Part shown: in pieces, positions 37,201 to 49,200 of the stretch | Layout: each line of letters opens with the position of its first letter | Numbering within the stretch: the stretch's first letter is position 1 | DNA from: Crambe crambe | Taxonomy: Eukaryota > Porifera > Demospongiae > Poecilosclerida > Crambeidae | Assembly (NCBI GenBank): GCA_963924555.1 | Contig: OZ004585.1 | Span: 3,361,488 to 3,425,487 of the forward strand | Reading direction: 5' to 3' | DNA length: 64,000 nt | The notes under the pieces: generated by a model | The model's input: the letters and a program-made list of their open reading frames with translations, nothing else | What the model was told of the DNA's origin: nothing | Database searches by the model: none | Made by a program: the position numbers and the translations under genes

Positions 37201-40200
37201 GTACTTGTGTACATGCAAATCTATCTGATCCGGAATATATTTATACTTGCTCATAATTATTATATTGTGTAGTATAATTATTGTGTAGTAGCCTCCTCAG
37301 CTGATGAATGAGGAGAGGAAGAAGAGTCCATCACATCACTAGTAGCATGCACTGTACATATCACTGTAATTAATTATTAGATTTTAAGAGCGCGCGTTGA
37401 CTTCATAACACGGATCGCCCGTGGAATTGGTTCCGTTTCCAATCCCGGGGCGGTAATATACTATCTATGCTGGATCCCAGATTGCAAAGTATTCCACCTC
37501 AAAGATTGGCTTGTTGACGGAATACCCAGTCGTAGTCAAGCCATCCAGTACCACTATGGTTCTTGATCATGAGTCGGGCATAAGTCCCATGTGTGCTGGT
37601 CTGTGCTACATAAACTAAAAATAGTCTTGCAGTTACCCACATATGTCTCACAGTCTTGCTCCTGGCATAGTTGACTGCTGAATGTCTCGGGAGACTGTCA
37701 ATGACTCCCCTGAATTGTCCTATTGAATCTTGCTGACCAACTTTTGGGGAATGGTTTCAATGCTGGACAGGCTGAACACCATTTGGGAAGGTTTACCTCA
37801 GGTGGCATCACAATTGATGTGATGGGTCCAGACTCCATACTCCATTTCAAGGGATTCTGGGATTGATAGGGTTGCAACCATGTCACTGATCAATTTTATT
37901 TGGGTTCTGATGTGTGACAACATCAACGCAGTGGAAGCCAATGGGTAGGTATTGGAAGGGCGGGCTGCCCAAGGGTTACGAGGTAAGTAGGTAGGTCATC
38001 CAAGAGCTGACTGGCACTAACTGACCAATATATAGGCCGTCTCATGCCCATATATTGTCAAACGAAGGGCTGCAGTGATTACTGTGCAAGCAAATTGTGC
38101 TTAGCAGATCAGCTGTATGCTGTCTAGCCTATGCCAAATTTAGGGGGTAGCCCTCCTTTGAATGTTAACCTAATATAATAATGGCCTTTTTTCTTCTTCT
38201 TCTAGCGCCATCGCCAGATAATCGAAATAAACTGCCAAAACATGGTTCAGGTAATGTACATAATTATATCATATTCTAGTGTTTGATTGAAATTCATTCC
38301 TGTAATGCAGATGACACATCTGATATTGCCCAAGATGCTTCAGCAGTAAGCTATCACATATATAACTAATACATAGTGGACACCTTTTAGCTGAAATTTA
38401 ACTGCTGTAGTAGAATGAAAATAAAGCCTTTTTAACATTATTTTAACAATTTGCTAATGACAGTAGATTTCTCACTGAAGAAGATAGGATGTTTGTGTAG
38501 TCACTAAGTTTTGTAAAATGGCTCATAAAAGAAATAGATTGGTGTGTAAGCAACTGAATGTTTTAGACCATTGATTGCATTTACGAGTATATTTTATCAG
38601 AGAGTACTCTCTAAGTAGGGATGGCACGGATGCTCCATTGGAGTAGTACTTAATTTTTCTTTCATAACTTACCTCAGCAACTCCTAACTTGAAGACAGAT
38701 GTGCTAGGACTCAAGTATGAGCAGTATCATTTTATAGCGACTTCTAAAATCGCCCTTTTCATCTGGTCGTTCATAACTTATTTCAGAAATGGTTCATTCA
38801 AATGCTATAATTCTTATGAGAGTAAAAACATTTCTTCTAAATGAAAGAGTGATGTAGGCTTAAGTACATGACTATAAAAAGTACGGAAACAAGGTGCTGG
38901 CTATGTACTACATTTGCTCTGCTAACTGTCACAGAATTGACAAACCCTACATCGCTGCATGGACTGCATTTGTCACTGTGCTCTGCTAACTGTCATAAAA
39001 TTACATCGCTATCATCCTTTTGGCTGCACCTTGCAGCAATGTATGACAGCAGAGCACAGTGACAAATGCAGTCCTTGCAGTAATGTAGGGTTTGTCAATT
39101 CTGTGACAGTTAACAGAGCAAATGCAATACATAGCCAGCACCTTGTTTCCATACTTTTTATAGCCATGTACTCAAGCCTACATCACTCTTTCATTTAGAA
39201 GACTCTCGCTTGCTTGCACTTTTTTCAAGGGGCGTGGCTAAGGATGTTAGAACAACCCTTTATCAAACAACCTTACTCTTGGTACCATCTTGAAGCCCTA
39301 CACCTCAGGTAAGGAATGGCCCAAATTGAAGTAAACTCAAATTCTCCTAGAATTTGCGATATTTGGTTTTCTAGATCGAACACTTTGTAGACAGCACACA
39401 CTTTGTAGGCGCTACGTAGACAACATTAGAATGCTAGAACACTTCGTAGACACAGTTTATACACTTGCGTGATCATAGATATAGGATGAAGCAGTCGGGA
39501 GTTATGGCTGTCAAGCATCCACGAAGGCACTTGGACTGCAATTGACAGTTAGGACTTGAGTTTTACTTCAATTTGAATGATACCATTCCTTAGATTAGGT
39601 GTAGAGCTTCAATATGGTACAAAGATCGTACATATAGAATGAAGCAGTTATGGCTGTCAAGAAGATTATATGCGAGTAGTCTCGCAGGCCAGACTCGATT
39701 CTTCCTTTTTCTTGGGGGCGGGGGAAAGAGTCTGGCCAAACTGCATTGGACGTTTCGTTTGTACTATGCCACAAAATCGTAGCAGACATGCACAGAAATA
39801 CCGTGGGAATTTTTTAACGTCACTATATGTCACAGTAGTGGTTCAATTAATAATGCGTGGTTAATTAATTTTTGGCCTTCATTCAATTTATTTTTTAGCG
39901 CAAAATAATTTTACGTCATAGCTAAATCACAATGCCCACACCATCCCTAAGATGCTGAGTGGCACAAACGAAACTTCCAATGCAGTTTGGCCAGACTCTT
40001 TCCCCCGCCCCCAAGAAAATGGAAAGAATCGAGTCTGGCCCGCGAGACTAATCAGCAGCAAGCCACACACTTGTGATGCAAATTGAGATTCGCTATATAT
40101 GTACGTATAGTGCTCCAAACTTAGAGAGTAGATTTTTTTTTAAATTTTTGGTCCTTTTTTGTGTTTCTGCTTATTTTTCTTGAACTACAGGTTCTGGAAG

Positions 40201-43200
40201 ACTGAAACTTGGTACAGATGTACAAACACCCTTCTACATCATATATATGGAATAAAATGAAAATGAATCTGTGCCTTTATTTTTCACAGTATTGTGTGCA
40301 TACTTTTAGGTCTGTAGTACAAAAAGTGTTTAGAACAGGATTTCCACATTTATTTTAGTTAAGGTCTATTATCCACTGAGAACCTTCCATTTGGACCAAA
40401 GTTTAAGATCAACCACTATCCAGAACCATGATACCAGGTATGTTCCCACAAACTGCCACAAAGGTAAGAATTTTGCCCTTTTTTCAGAAAAATCGAACTG
40501 TTTAGGCCATAACTCCCCTAAATATTTTAGTTAAGGTCTCTTATTGACATAATTATGCTATGCATCTACAACCCAGCTTACTTGGTACCAGGTTTGGACT
40601 CTTAATCATCATTAGTTTTTGAGATCGTCTAAGTTTTATAGCGGGCGGTACAGCCAAGACAGCGCTCGCGGTTAGATTTCTCTACGTCATCAGTTTGCAG
40701 CACACCCCTTGACCTTCAAACCAAGGCACACCTGGCACTCAAAACTTGGTTCGAATAACTGGTATGGAAGAAGAGAGGTTGTAAGGTCAGACTCTACCAA
40801 CATTTTTGATGCTACAATACGAGAAGCTGTACTGCCAAGGCTGGAGAAAATATCCAAGTGCGGGCAACTGGCGGTAAATCGTGCTCTTGTGATGTAACCA
40901 CTGTGCATATTTTTACCTGGTGACGTAGAGACATCTGACCGCATCGATTTTTTGGCTGTACCACCCGGTATAAAACTTAGAGACGATCTCAAGAACTAGT
41001 GATGATTAAGAGTCCAAACCTGGTACCAAGTAAGCTGGGTTGTAGATGCATAGCATATCTTAATAAGAGACCTTAACTAAAATATTTAGGGGAGTTATGG
41101 CCTAAACAGTTTGGTTTTTCTGAAAAAAGGGGAAAATTCTTACCTTTGTGGCAGTTTGTGGGAGCTTACCTGGTACCATGGTTCTGGATAGTGGTTGACC
41201 TTAAACTTTGGTCCAAATGGAAGGTTCTCAGTGGATAATAGACCTTAACTATAACAAATGTGGAAATCCTGTTCTAAACACTTTTTGTACTACGGATCTA
41301 AAAGTATGCACACAATACAGTGAAAAATAAAAGGACAGTTTCACTTTCAATGACATTTTATTCCATATATATGATGTAGAAGGGTGTCTGTACATCTGTA
41401 CCAAGTTTCAGTCTTCCAGAACCTATGGTTCAAGAAAAATAAGCAAAAACACAAAAAAGGACCAAAAATTGAAAAAATCTACTCTCTAAGTTTGGAGCAC
41501 TGTATATATGCAGAGGTTTTCTGGTTGCTTGTCTGTTCTCAACTGCGCATGTGCATAATTTCACTATCAACCTTTGAACTCAAAGGAACTTGGCAGGAAG
41601 CTGTAATAAATCCTAGACCACTGCCAGGTTCTTGTACGCTGTCCATTGCCAGTGTGACCGTGAACATGGCAGCAAGTGTTAGTCACTCCGCTCTATCCAA
41701 CAACCACATCATCAGTCTTGGCCCCTCCAAAGTCATGTGGTGGTTTCTTCCCATCCTTCCCATCAAGTGGTGATGAATTGTATGTCTCAAGGTAGTACTC
41801 AACTAGGAAGTTATAATGTTGACAAAATCATTCTAAAAGGATCCACGAAGAAAGATTCTAGAGCTTTTGTCCAAACTTCTTTGGTTTGTACATGTGATGA
41901 TTTGAAAGATCTAATCAGGAAGCAACTATATCATGAAATAATACCTGAAGATTTTTGTATTCATTACATGGAAGGATCTACTGTGGTTATGATTAGGAGC
42001 TGTGAAGATATTTCTGAATTTTGGGCTAGCTTAAGTAATACGAACAAAATCAAAGTTGATCTTGGAGATGACAAATACCAGTTACTAAGAAGAAGAAAAA
42101 GCGGGAGCTGTATCAAGAAGAAGAAGTGCAAGAGATTGTGGACAATCTAAAAAAAAGCATGCCACTGCAATTACTAGTGCATTCTCTCCAAAACCTGCCA
42201 GTAGTAGTAGCTCTCCAGGTGGGATAGGAAATAGCCCAGCAAAGGTAATCAAGGGGAGATCTAAGCTTTATAAGCAATTATCTGAGTTGCAGAATTTAAA
42301 AAGTATTGACAGAAGATGAACATATTACAAAAAGGATCTATTATGGACCTCCTCAAAATGTTAAAAGCTAACAGTAATTATTGACATTATTGTTTGCAAC
42401 CACACACAATTGATTAATCCATGTATCCACAATGTTGAATGAATTTTATAGTCATCCTGAGTTACCAAGCTGAATGCCATTGCCAAAGGAATTCTTGCAG
42501 TGACTTGAAACAATTGATCATTTTGCTTCGTGATACTCTTCACTTGACTAAAGGCTTCTTCGGCTGGATTGAGGTCAGGAGAATAGGGAGGGAGGAAGAC
42601 TAGACGTGCACCTGCTTGATTCTCAATCAAATCAACAACACCATCTGTGTGATGGATGGATGCATTGTCCATTATCACAACTGAGCACCAATTGAATGGC
42701 TGTAAAATTGGCAGAACAGTACTACTGATGAATTCCTCAAACCTCTCACCAGTCATTAGCCCCGTTTACACGGGGTTTTAACCCAGACCAACCCAATCCG
42801 GATTGAATCTCAACCCAGGTTGGGTGCGTGTGTAAATGCGGCTATTGTTCCCCGAATTATGTGTATATCTGTATTCCCTTCACAGACAGTACATATCGTA
42901 TTCCTCGAACAAGAAGGTGTTGGTCTCTAGGAGGCATGCCCCTCAAGCTGTATCCCCACTTCCGTGTACTGTGACGCTGATCACAACTAACCAGATGAGC
43001 ATGGATGAATCATACTTGCATATCTCAGCCATAAACTTGGCTCAGAGTTCTTCACTGCGCTGAACGGCAATGTGCTTAATAACCCGCCTAGAGCATCCCA
43101 TGAATTTTAATGTCTTACAGATGATGGAAGCACCTACAGTCACTCCAAACTTTGCTGATAGTTTAGCCTTTATTTCATGTAAGTAGATACCTGGATTTCT

Positions 43201-46200
43201 CATTGTTATTTTCAAAAGGACTAGCTGTTCAAATTGTCCAAGAAGCCTTTTTGGTCCATGACAATGAAGTGATGGTTGAACTTCACCTGATTGTTCAAAT
43301 TTTGTTATATATCTTCTTGCAGTCTTCTCACTGACACACACTAGTTGTGAGATTTCTGATATACTGAGGTGCTGAGCAGTGTATAGCCAAATAATTCTCC
43401 ACCGAAGATCAAGTGAATATTGGTTAGGCATACTCATGAATTCAAATTTGAATTTATTATGTTTTCTCAAGTGCATGCTTGTTAATAAACCAGAAATCCT
43501 CTGTATTTAGTACACTGATTTGCAGGTTTGTTGTCACAAAAAAAGTGGTCAATTTGCACACATGCGCATTCCTCTCAATTCAAAACGAATGGAATTCAAC
43601 ATGCATCGGTGAAATTGGTTTGACCTTTTTTGGACAACCGACCTGCAATTTGGTGTAAGTCAATATAGTGTGGTAGAAATACATTTGAACCCCCAAAAAA
43701 ATAGGTAGAGAAACAATTTTGGTATCAAAAGAAGCACATTTTTTCACACATTAACATATCCAAAATCCTCTGAAATCCTCTCACCGGAATTTAACTGATA
43801 ATATTGGCACAAATTTCCAAAAAAAATATTTAAAGATTTTTTTTTAATGATATCTTCATTTTCATCAGAGTCCAGATTTTCTTCTTGGTCCGTTATGATC
43901 TGTTCAGAATTATTGTAGGTTTCTCCTCGACAGTCTCCACATGCTGGTACACACTTGGGTCCATTCTTGTGACATGAACAAACATTAGTTCCACAAGGAT
44001 TTCTGGAGGAAACTTTACATTTGCATTGAATGAACTTAAGCATATTATCTGGAGCAGGATCTAAATCAGTCATGATGGGCATCAGTATCTTTCCATCAAG
44101 TTTCCAACCCCATTGCAAAGGATCCAGCTCTTTGTTTGAAAGTTCTCTCCATAAAATGACTTGATGATGAACCCGTAAACTGTGAAAGAATGCTGCTCTT
44201 TCAGTTGATCTCTCAGGCTCTAGTGTTTTTCCATATGATGCCATCTCCATAAATTTAGCATACCTCAAGCTGTCTGTTTGCTTATCACCATATAAATGAA
44301 CAAATAGTCGAATTCCTGCTGAGCCTATCTCTTCTTTCATTGCATTTGGGTCATTCATGATATCTGCCGAATTTTGTGACTCCTTTATTTTCTTCAATAA
44401 GGTTGTTTTTCCTTGGCCAAAAGTAGTATTCACAACCGCTCCATGCATGAATAAAGAGAATGTGTGATGATAATGCTTCACCAGTTTTGTAAAAAAACAT
44501 CTTTCAGCTTCCAAAGTTTCTTTTGTGACTTCATTTCCAATAAAAACCATCTCTTTTTGCCAGTGATATATCAGAAGAATGAGGATATCTGTGTCATCTG
44601 CAATTACAGTGACTTCGATTCCCTGAGTTGCATACTGTAGGGCACAAGCAACTATCATAGTCATACTGAAGGGCACAAGCAACTATCATAGTGTCAGCAT
44701 CTGATGAACTATTTGATTATCAGCTCTCAGGTGGTGACTCAACAATGCAATGAACTGACTCTTATTTCTTTTATTGGAAAGAAATGCCTCCTGATTCACT
44801 AGAGCCTCCTTTGATTCACTGAGCTGGATATCTGGAGATACTTTCCCAAGTCTCCTAAGATGCTCCTGATCTTTTGTTGATGGTCCGCTTTCATAGCCAT
44901 CAAAAACAATGCAAGTATGTTGTCCATACTTGGCATGCACATACTGCACATATTGCAGGAGTGTATATCTTTGTAAGCTGCCTTCTTAGCCCATTTCACT
45001 TTATGTAAAAGTGCCCAACCATCAATTACATAGCTTGTCCTCACATTGCACTCAGCTGGTTGCACATCACTTGTAACAAGTTTGGCTAACTGTGACTTCT
45101 GTGTTTTACGCATCACACCATCCTTGAATATAGATGTTGGGATTCCTGTAAGTTCATAACTGAAGTATGGAATCATATCTTCTTCTCTTTGAACAATGGC
45201 TATTAATCGTGAGAACAACTTCATGGGATCAATATGATATTTCTTCTTTTCAATTTGTATTGCTGGTTGTGGATGATTCAAGGAGTGAACTTGATGATTT
45301 CTTTTGAGTGATGCTTCTGTGACACGGATGTTGTTGACCTTTTCCTGAATATTCGCCCCAAATTCCTCTATACAGTCACAGTTTATTCCATCGCCATCTG
45401 CAGCAGTTAAACCTGAGGACAATGAGTTCATTCAAATTGAAGGGCTCATTTTGTTCAAACCATTCCTGGATTTTACTAAGGTCTTTGAATCTCGATTGCT
45501 CCTTGAAACACTCAAATCTATGTGTTGTTCACTGGTGGTGTGCTTGGTGTTTGTGAGTGCTGTCATAGCACTATGAATCCCAGCACACCTATACATAGTG
45601 TAGACCCATTGAAGACGAACAGTTTCATTAATTCCTCTTCCTCTTGTCAACCCTCCACGACTCTTGATGGATCGCATCAATACCTGTTCAATAATTAGGT
45701 CTGTCCATAATCCTGCCCAGTGTCGGCTGCTCCTGCAAACAGCATGAAAACCTTGCTCAGTAAAGCACTTTTATAGCCAAGGATGGTCATTTGGCAATTC
45801 AAGCATCATCTGTAAATAAAGTCGTGCACTTTTTGCATAATGAACATGACCAGTTGCTGCAAACACATTTAACATCCTTTCCACTGCTATCAAATGCAAA
45901 TTCCAATTGCCTGTTCTTTCGGCTCTAATAAATAACTTCAATGTCTCAATATATTCGATGTACTGCACCCAGAGTTTGGCTGTGCGAGATTTCTCACATA
46001 GAAATGTTTTGTACTGAAGTAGACACTGATTAAGCTTGTGTAGTGCTTCTGAATTACCAACAGATTCAAGTGATAGAAATTTATTTCGAATTCCCTCATA
46101 TAAATCACGAATTTTTTCGGCCTCAATGGGGTCAAGTTTGCTCACTTTCCATGTTTTCTTGTGTCGAAGGACGAATTGGCTCATCCTATAAATCATAAGC

Positions 46201-49200
46201 AGACTCTTGACTGCTATTCCCTTGCAATGATGTTGTGCTGCTGTGATGTGGCCAAACTTCAACTAATAGTTTGTTTGTTAATGCTGCTTCTATCAAGAAA
46301 TGACCACGCAAAGCCCTTGAAACAGCTTTTCCAGTAATCATATGGGTAACCACATTTGGACCATATACAGTACCCAATGCTTCTTCCAATCCAGAGCCCT
46401 TCATCATTGTGCCAATGCTACCCATGCAGCTCATCATTGTATGGAAACCACCTAATCGATAAATCATATTTATCGATTTTGCCATTATAATCTCCACTGC
46501 ATAGTGGCTGGTCAAATGTAATGCATAGACTGGGTATGTTCAATTTTCTGGCTTGAGTTTGAACATAATTTAGAGTTGAATAAATACAAGTTTCATCAGA
46601 TGGGTTGAGATCAATAATTGGAAGAAAAAGAACTTCAGATTTGGGGGGGGGGGGGGGGGGGGGGGCTATTGTGATCATTACAGGATATATGCAGCATAAA
46701 ATCTGACCAATTTGGTCTTACGGATTCTGCACTGCTAAACATCCATCCAGAGTGCCAAAGAAGGTCCAAATATATATCAGAAGGCAGAGTATATGGAAAT
46801 TTTAAGTGCACGACAGGCTTGAAGGAAATTAAAGCAAGACTCTTCAAGGAATTGAAGTAAGAAGTAATTGGTACTCCTTTATCTTTTACCAACTGATTCA
46901 CTTTAACATAATGCTGTCTTCTCACCACCTGCAACTTGGTGGCAGGTGAAGTTTCGGTGTTTGGGGTTGAGATTGCTATTATACCCGTACCATGGAAGGT
47001 ACCTTGCCCATCCAAGGTTACGATATTATGATCAACGTTATCAGCCCCCCCCCCCCCCCCCCCGCTGAATGAAATTCCCAGGTAGGTACTCTGTCAAAAG
47101 GTTGTTCTGATTTTCACTTTGAATAACAGATTGCTTATATCTTGTTACTTCATCATAACTAACAGAAAATCCTAGTTTAAATAATTCATTGCTAGGGTAT
47201 GATCCCATATCATATCTTTGCTCCCTTATACTAGCTTTTATCAATCTAGCTGCAGCTGTAACTATCCGCTCCACTTCATCATCAATATTTTCTTTTCTCT
47301 CTGAGTACTTGCCAAGTCTTTAAAGCAGACAACATTATGATGCCCCCCTACTTCAGCAAAGAATATGGAATCTCCATAATGCTCCTGCAGCTTCTGCTTA
47401 AATCTCTTTATGCTGTAAATTTCTGAGCCATCTGACAATTCTTCCATTTTTGCAAGAGTGTACATCTCAGCCCCAGGTTCGAATTCCAGCCAGTGATAGA
47501 GCCTTTGAAACCACTTCATTTTATCCTCATCACAGTGCCTTCCTGAAATTTTGGGTGTTTTGATGGTAAGCTCTTTATTGAGTAAGAATCTAGTTAGGCA
47601 GTTATCATGATAGATAGCTTCAGCAGCAACTAAGCTAGTCTACAGCCTTGGAGGCAATTCATGACTTCAGAGCCCCATGGATCATCCCTTTTCTCACAAC
47701 ATTCCATGAGTTTTGCACGCATAGGCAGTGTTGTAACAGAACGTACAATTGTCTCTGGGTAACGAGAATCAATTATTGCTGAGTGGCCACAAAGCATACA
47801 ATCCTCTTTCCAATTGAAAGGTTGCTGATTTGAACCAAGTTTTTTGGCACAAGGTGCTTCAGCATCTGTTACTCTGTTACTGAACCCTCTTTTTAAATCA
47901 GTACAGTCTCTTCGGCATTTTTTATGTGCCAGCACAGTTTTTCGGGGGGTCTTGTTAATAATTTCATTTAGATAGGTCAGAAGGTCCAGTTGATCACGTT
48001 TTTCGCTGAAGTTAATTAGAATAAGAATACCTTTAATGGATACACGAACTGCAACTTCATCTTCAAAACCAAGATTACATATGACACAGCAGTCTTCCTG
48101 AATATTAGAAGTAACTTCATAGTCTATCTCAGCCATTGTGGTAAGCTAAAGAAATCATTCTGGTAATGTAATAGCTAGTATAATTATGCTACAAAACTCA
48201 CCAGAGATAAAATAGGCAGCCTGAAGCAGTTTAATGCAACTCAGTAAACCTCACCACAGAAACACCAAGCATAAGCACCAAAACTTGCAAATAGGCACCA
48301 TCACAAATAGTTCAACTCACCACACCACAGCCAAACTTCAACACACAAGCAGCCAAACCAAAACAACTAGGCACAGTCAGAAGTATAAACTTACCACAGG
48401 TCAACTAGACAATCAGAAGCAGATAAAGAGAAACTAGACACAGTCAGAAGCATTCAATGAAAGCAGGAGCCAAACTAGGGTCATGTGACTATACCAAAGC
48501 AGGTGGCAAGCATGTGTATATTCTTGCAAGCAGGTGCATAGTCTTATAAGCAGATGCATGATCAAACAAAGCTCTAACATGCTCTAACCACAAAAAATTT
48601 TGCTGGCTATAACCTATATTTTTAAAAAGTGCTTTTTTTTTTCTTTTTTTTTCCAGTGAAAGGATAGTAGAGGATTTTGGATATGTTAGTCTATGAAAAA
48701 TTCTGCTTCTTTTGATACTAAAATTGTCTCTCTACTATTTTTTTCTGGGTATGACCCATATTTGAGCTATATCTACTACACTAATAACTAGCTAGCAGCA
48801 TGATCATACATTTGTTTGACCTTTGACCCCACAAATGAAACATGCCCATAGGCTATAGCTCTTGGAACAAACAGTTGGAGCTTATTGCTTTAATAACTTT
48901 CACCAACTGCTTTGCTCACTGATTGAATATGTTACACGAGCGTGGGTGTTTTGCGTGTCCAGCCTACATAGAGAGTGCTACCTCACTCTCTGATACCAAT
49001 CTGCTCAGAAATGACTGCGCTATAATCTTTTACCTTTAACTCGACATGTTCAATAATAGCATGTCATTTTCCAACTTGTTAGCTTTCCACCTACAAGGCA
49101 GACATTTTTATGCCCCACCCCATACACGACATTGTTGACCCAGTGCGCTATATAGAAACAACCCCGATTCTTTTAACCGTACCGACAGAGCGAATAGTGA

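Larger units (their letters stand above)
41511..43503 (-). mobile_element. Tc1/IS630-like transposon, decayed
   Basis: The left end CAGAGGTTTTCTGGTTGCTTG and the inverted right end (CAGAGGATTTCTGGTTTATT read on minus) define the element; TA follows the right end, TG precedes the left. It contains a minus-strand transposase and a convergent plus-strand gene remnant, and is interrupted by an 84-bp MITE. Confidence 0.75.
43744..48136 (-). pseudogene. Large Cys-rich / PIN-FEN-like transposon-associated protein, broken
   Basis: The N-terminus has CCVICNLGF, HKKCRRDCTDLK and DCMLCGHS, a zinc-knuckle-like region. The middle has ELFKLGFSVSYDEV, ADNVDHNIVTLDGQGTFHG and LPIIDLNPSDETCIYSTL. Then come YFSYELTGIPTSIFKDG, IVFDGYESGPSTKDQEHLRR, SNKRNKSQFIALL, SSDADTMIV and VIADDTDILILLIYHW. 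The end is a Cys-rich tail (CKCKVSSRNPCGTNVCSCHK...CGDCRG). This order matches a large uncharacterised family common in cnidarian, spider and sponge genomes. The acidic motif series (FDGY, DADT, DDTD, normally followed by GCDTTS) suggests a PIN/FEN-type nuclease; here GCD has become GAVVNTT. About ten frame changes are visible, including a 28-bp direct duplication at 44640-44695 and C/G homopolymers at 46645 and 47046 in formerly coding positions. Confidence 0.7.
43666..48783 (-). mobile_element. 5.1-kb long-TIR element encoding a PIN/FEN-like protein
   Basis: Terminal inverted repeats of ~110 bp begin TAGTGTGGTAG (left) and TAGTGTAGTAG (right, complement) and share ggtatcaaaagaagca and aacatatccaaaatcctct. 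ATA flanks both sides. One large minus-strand gene, broken, fills 48136-43744. No DDE transposase is recognisable. 48150-48640 is non-coding. Confidence 0.8.
40050..48945 (+). mobile_element. Family-A element copy 4, shattered by nested insertions
   Basis: 40050-40105 (caagccacacacttgtgatg, caaattgagattcgctata) matches the start of copy 1. 48790-48945 (gtttgacctttgaccccaca ... caactgctttgctcactgattg) matches the 3' module of copies 1 and 3. The elements at 40108-41502, 41511-43503 and 43666-48783 lie between. That they are one original copy is an inference from order and orientation. Confidence 0.45.

Noticed and set aside
40690-40992. ORFs of 60-100 codons in the centre of the foldback element
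   Set aside because: No motif, no splice context and no similarity to known transposases; long inverted repeats produce such frames.
48234-48437. 67-codon plus-strand ORF
   Set aside because: Low-complexity Thr/Gln/His frame in the non-coding right part of the 5.1-kb element.
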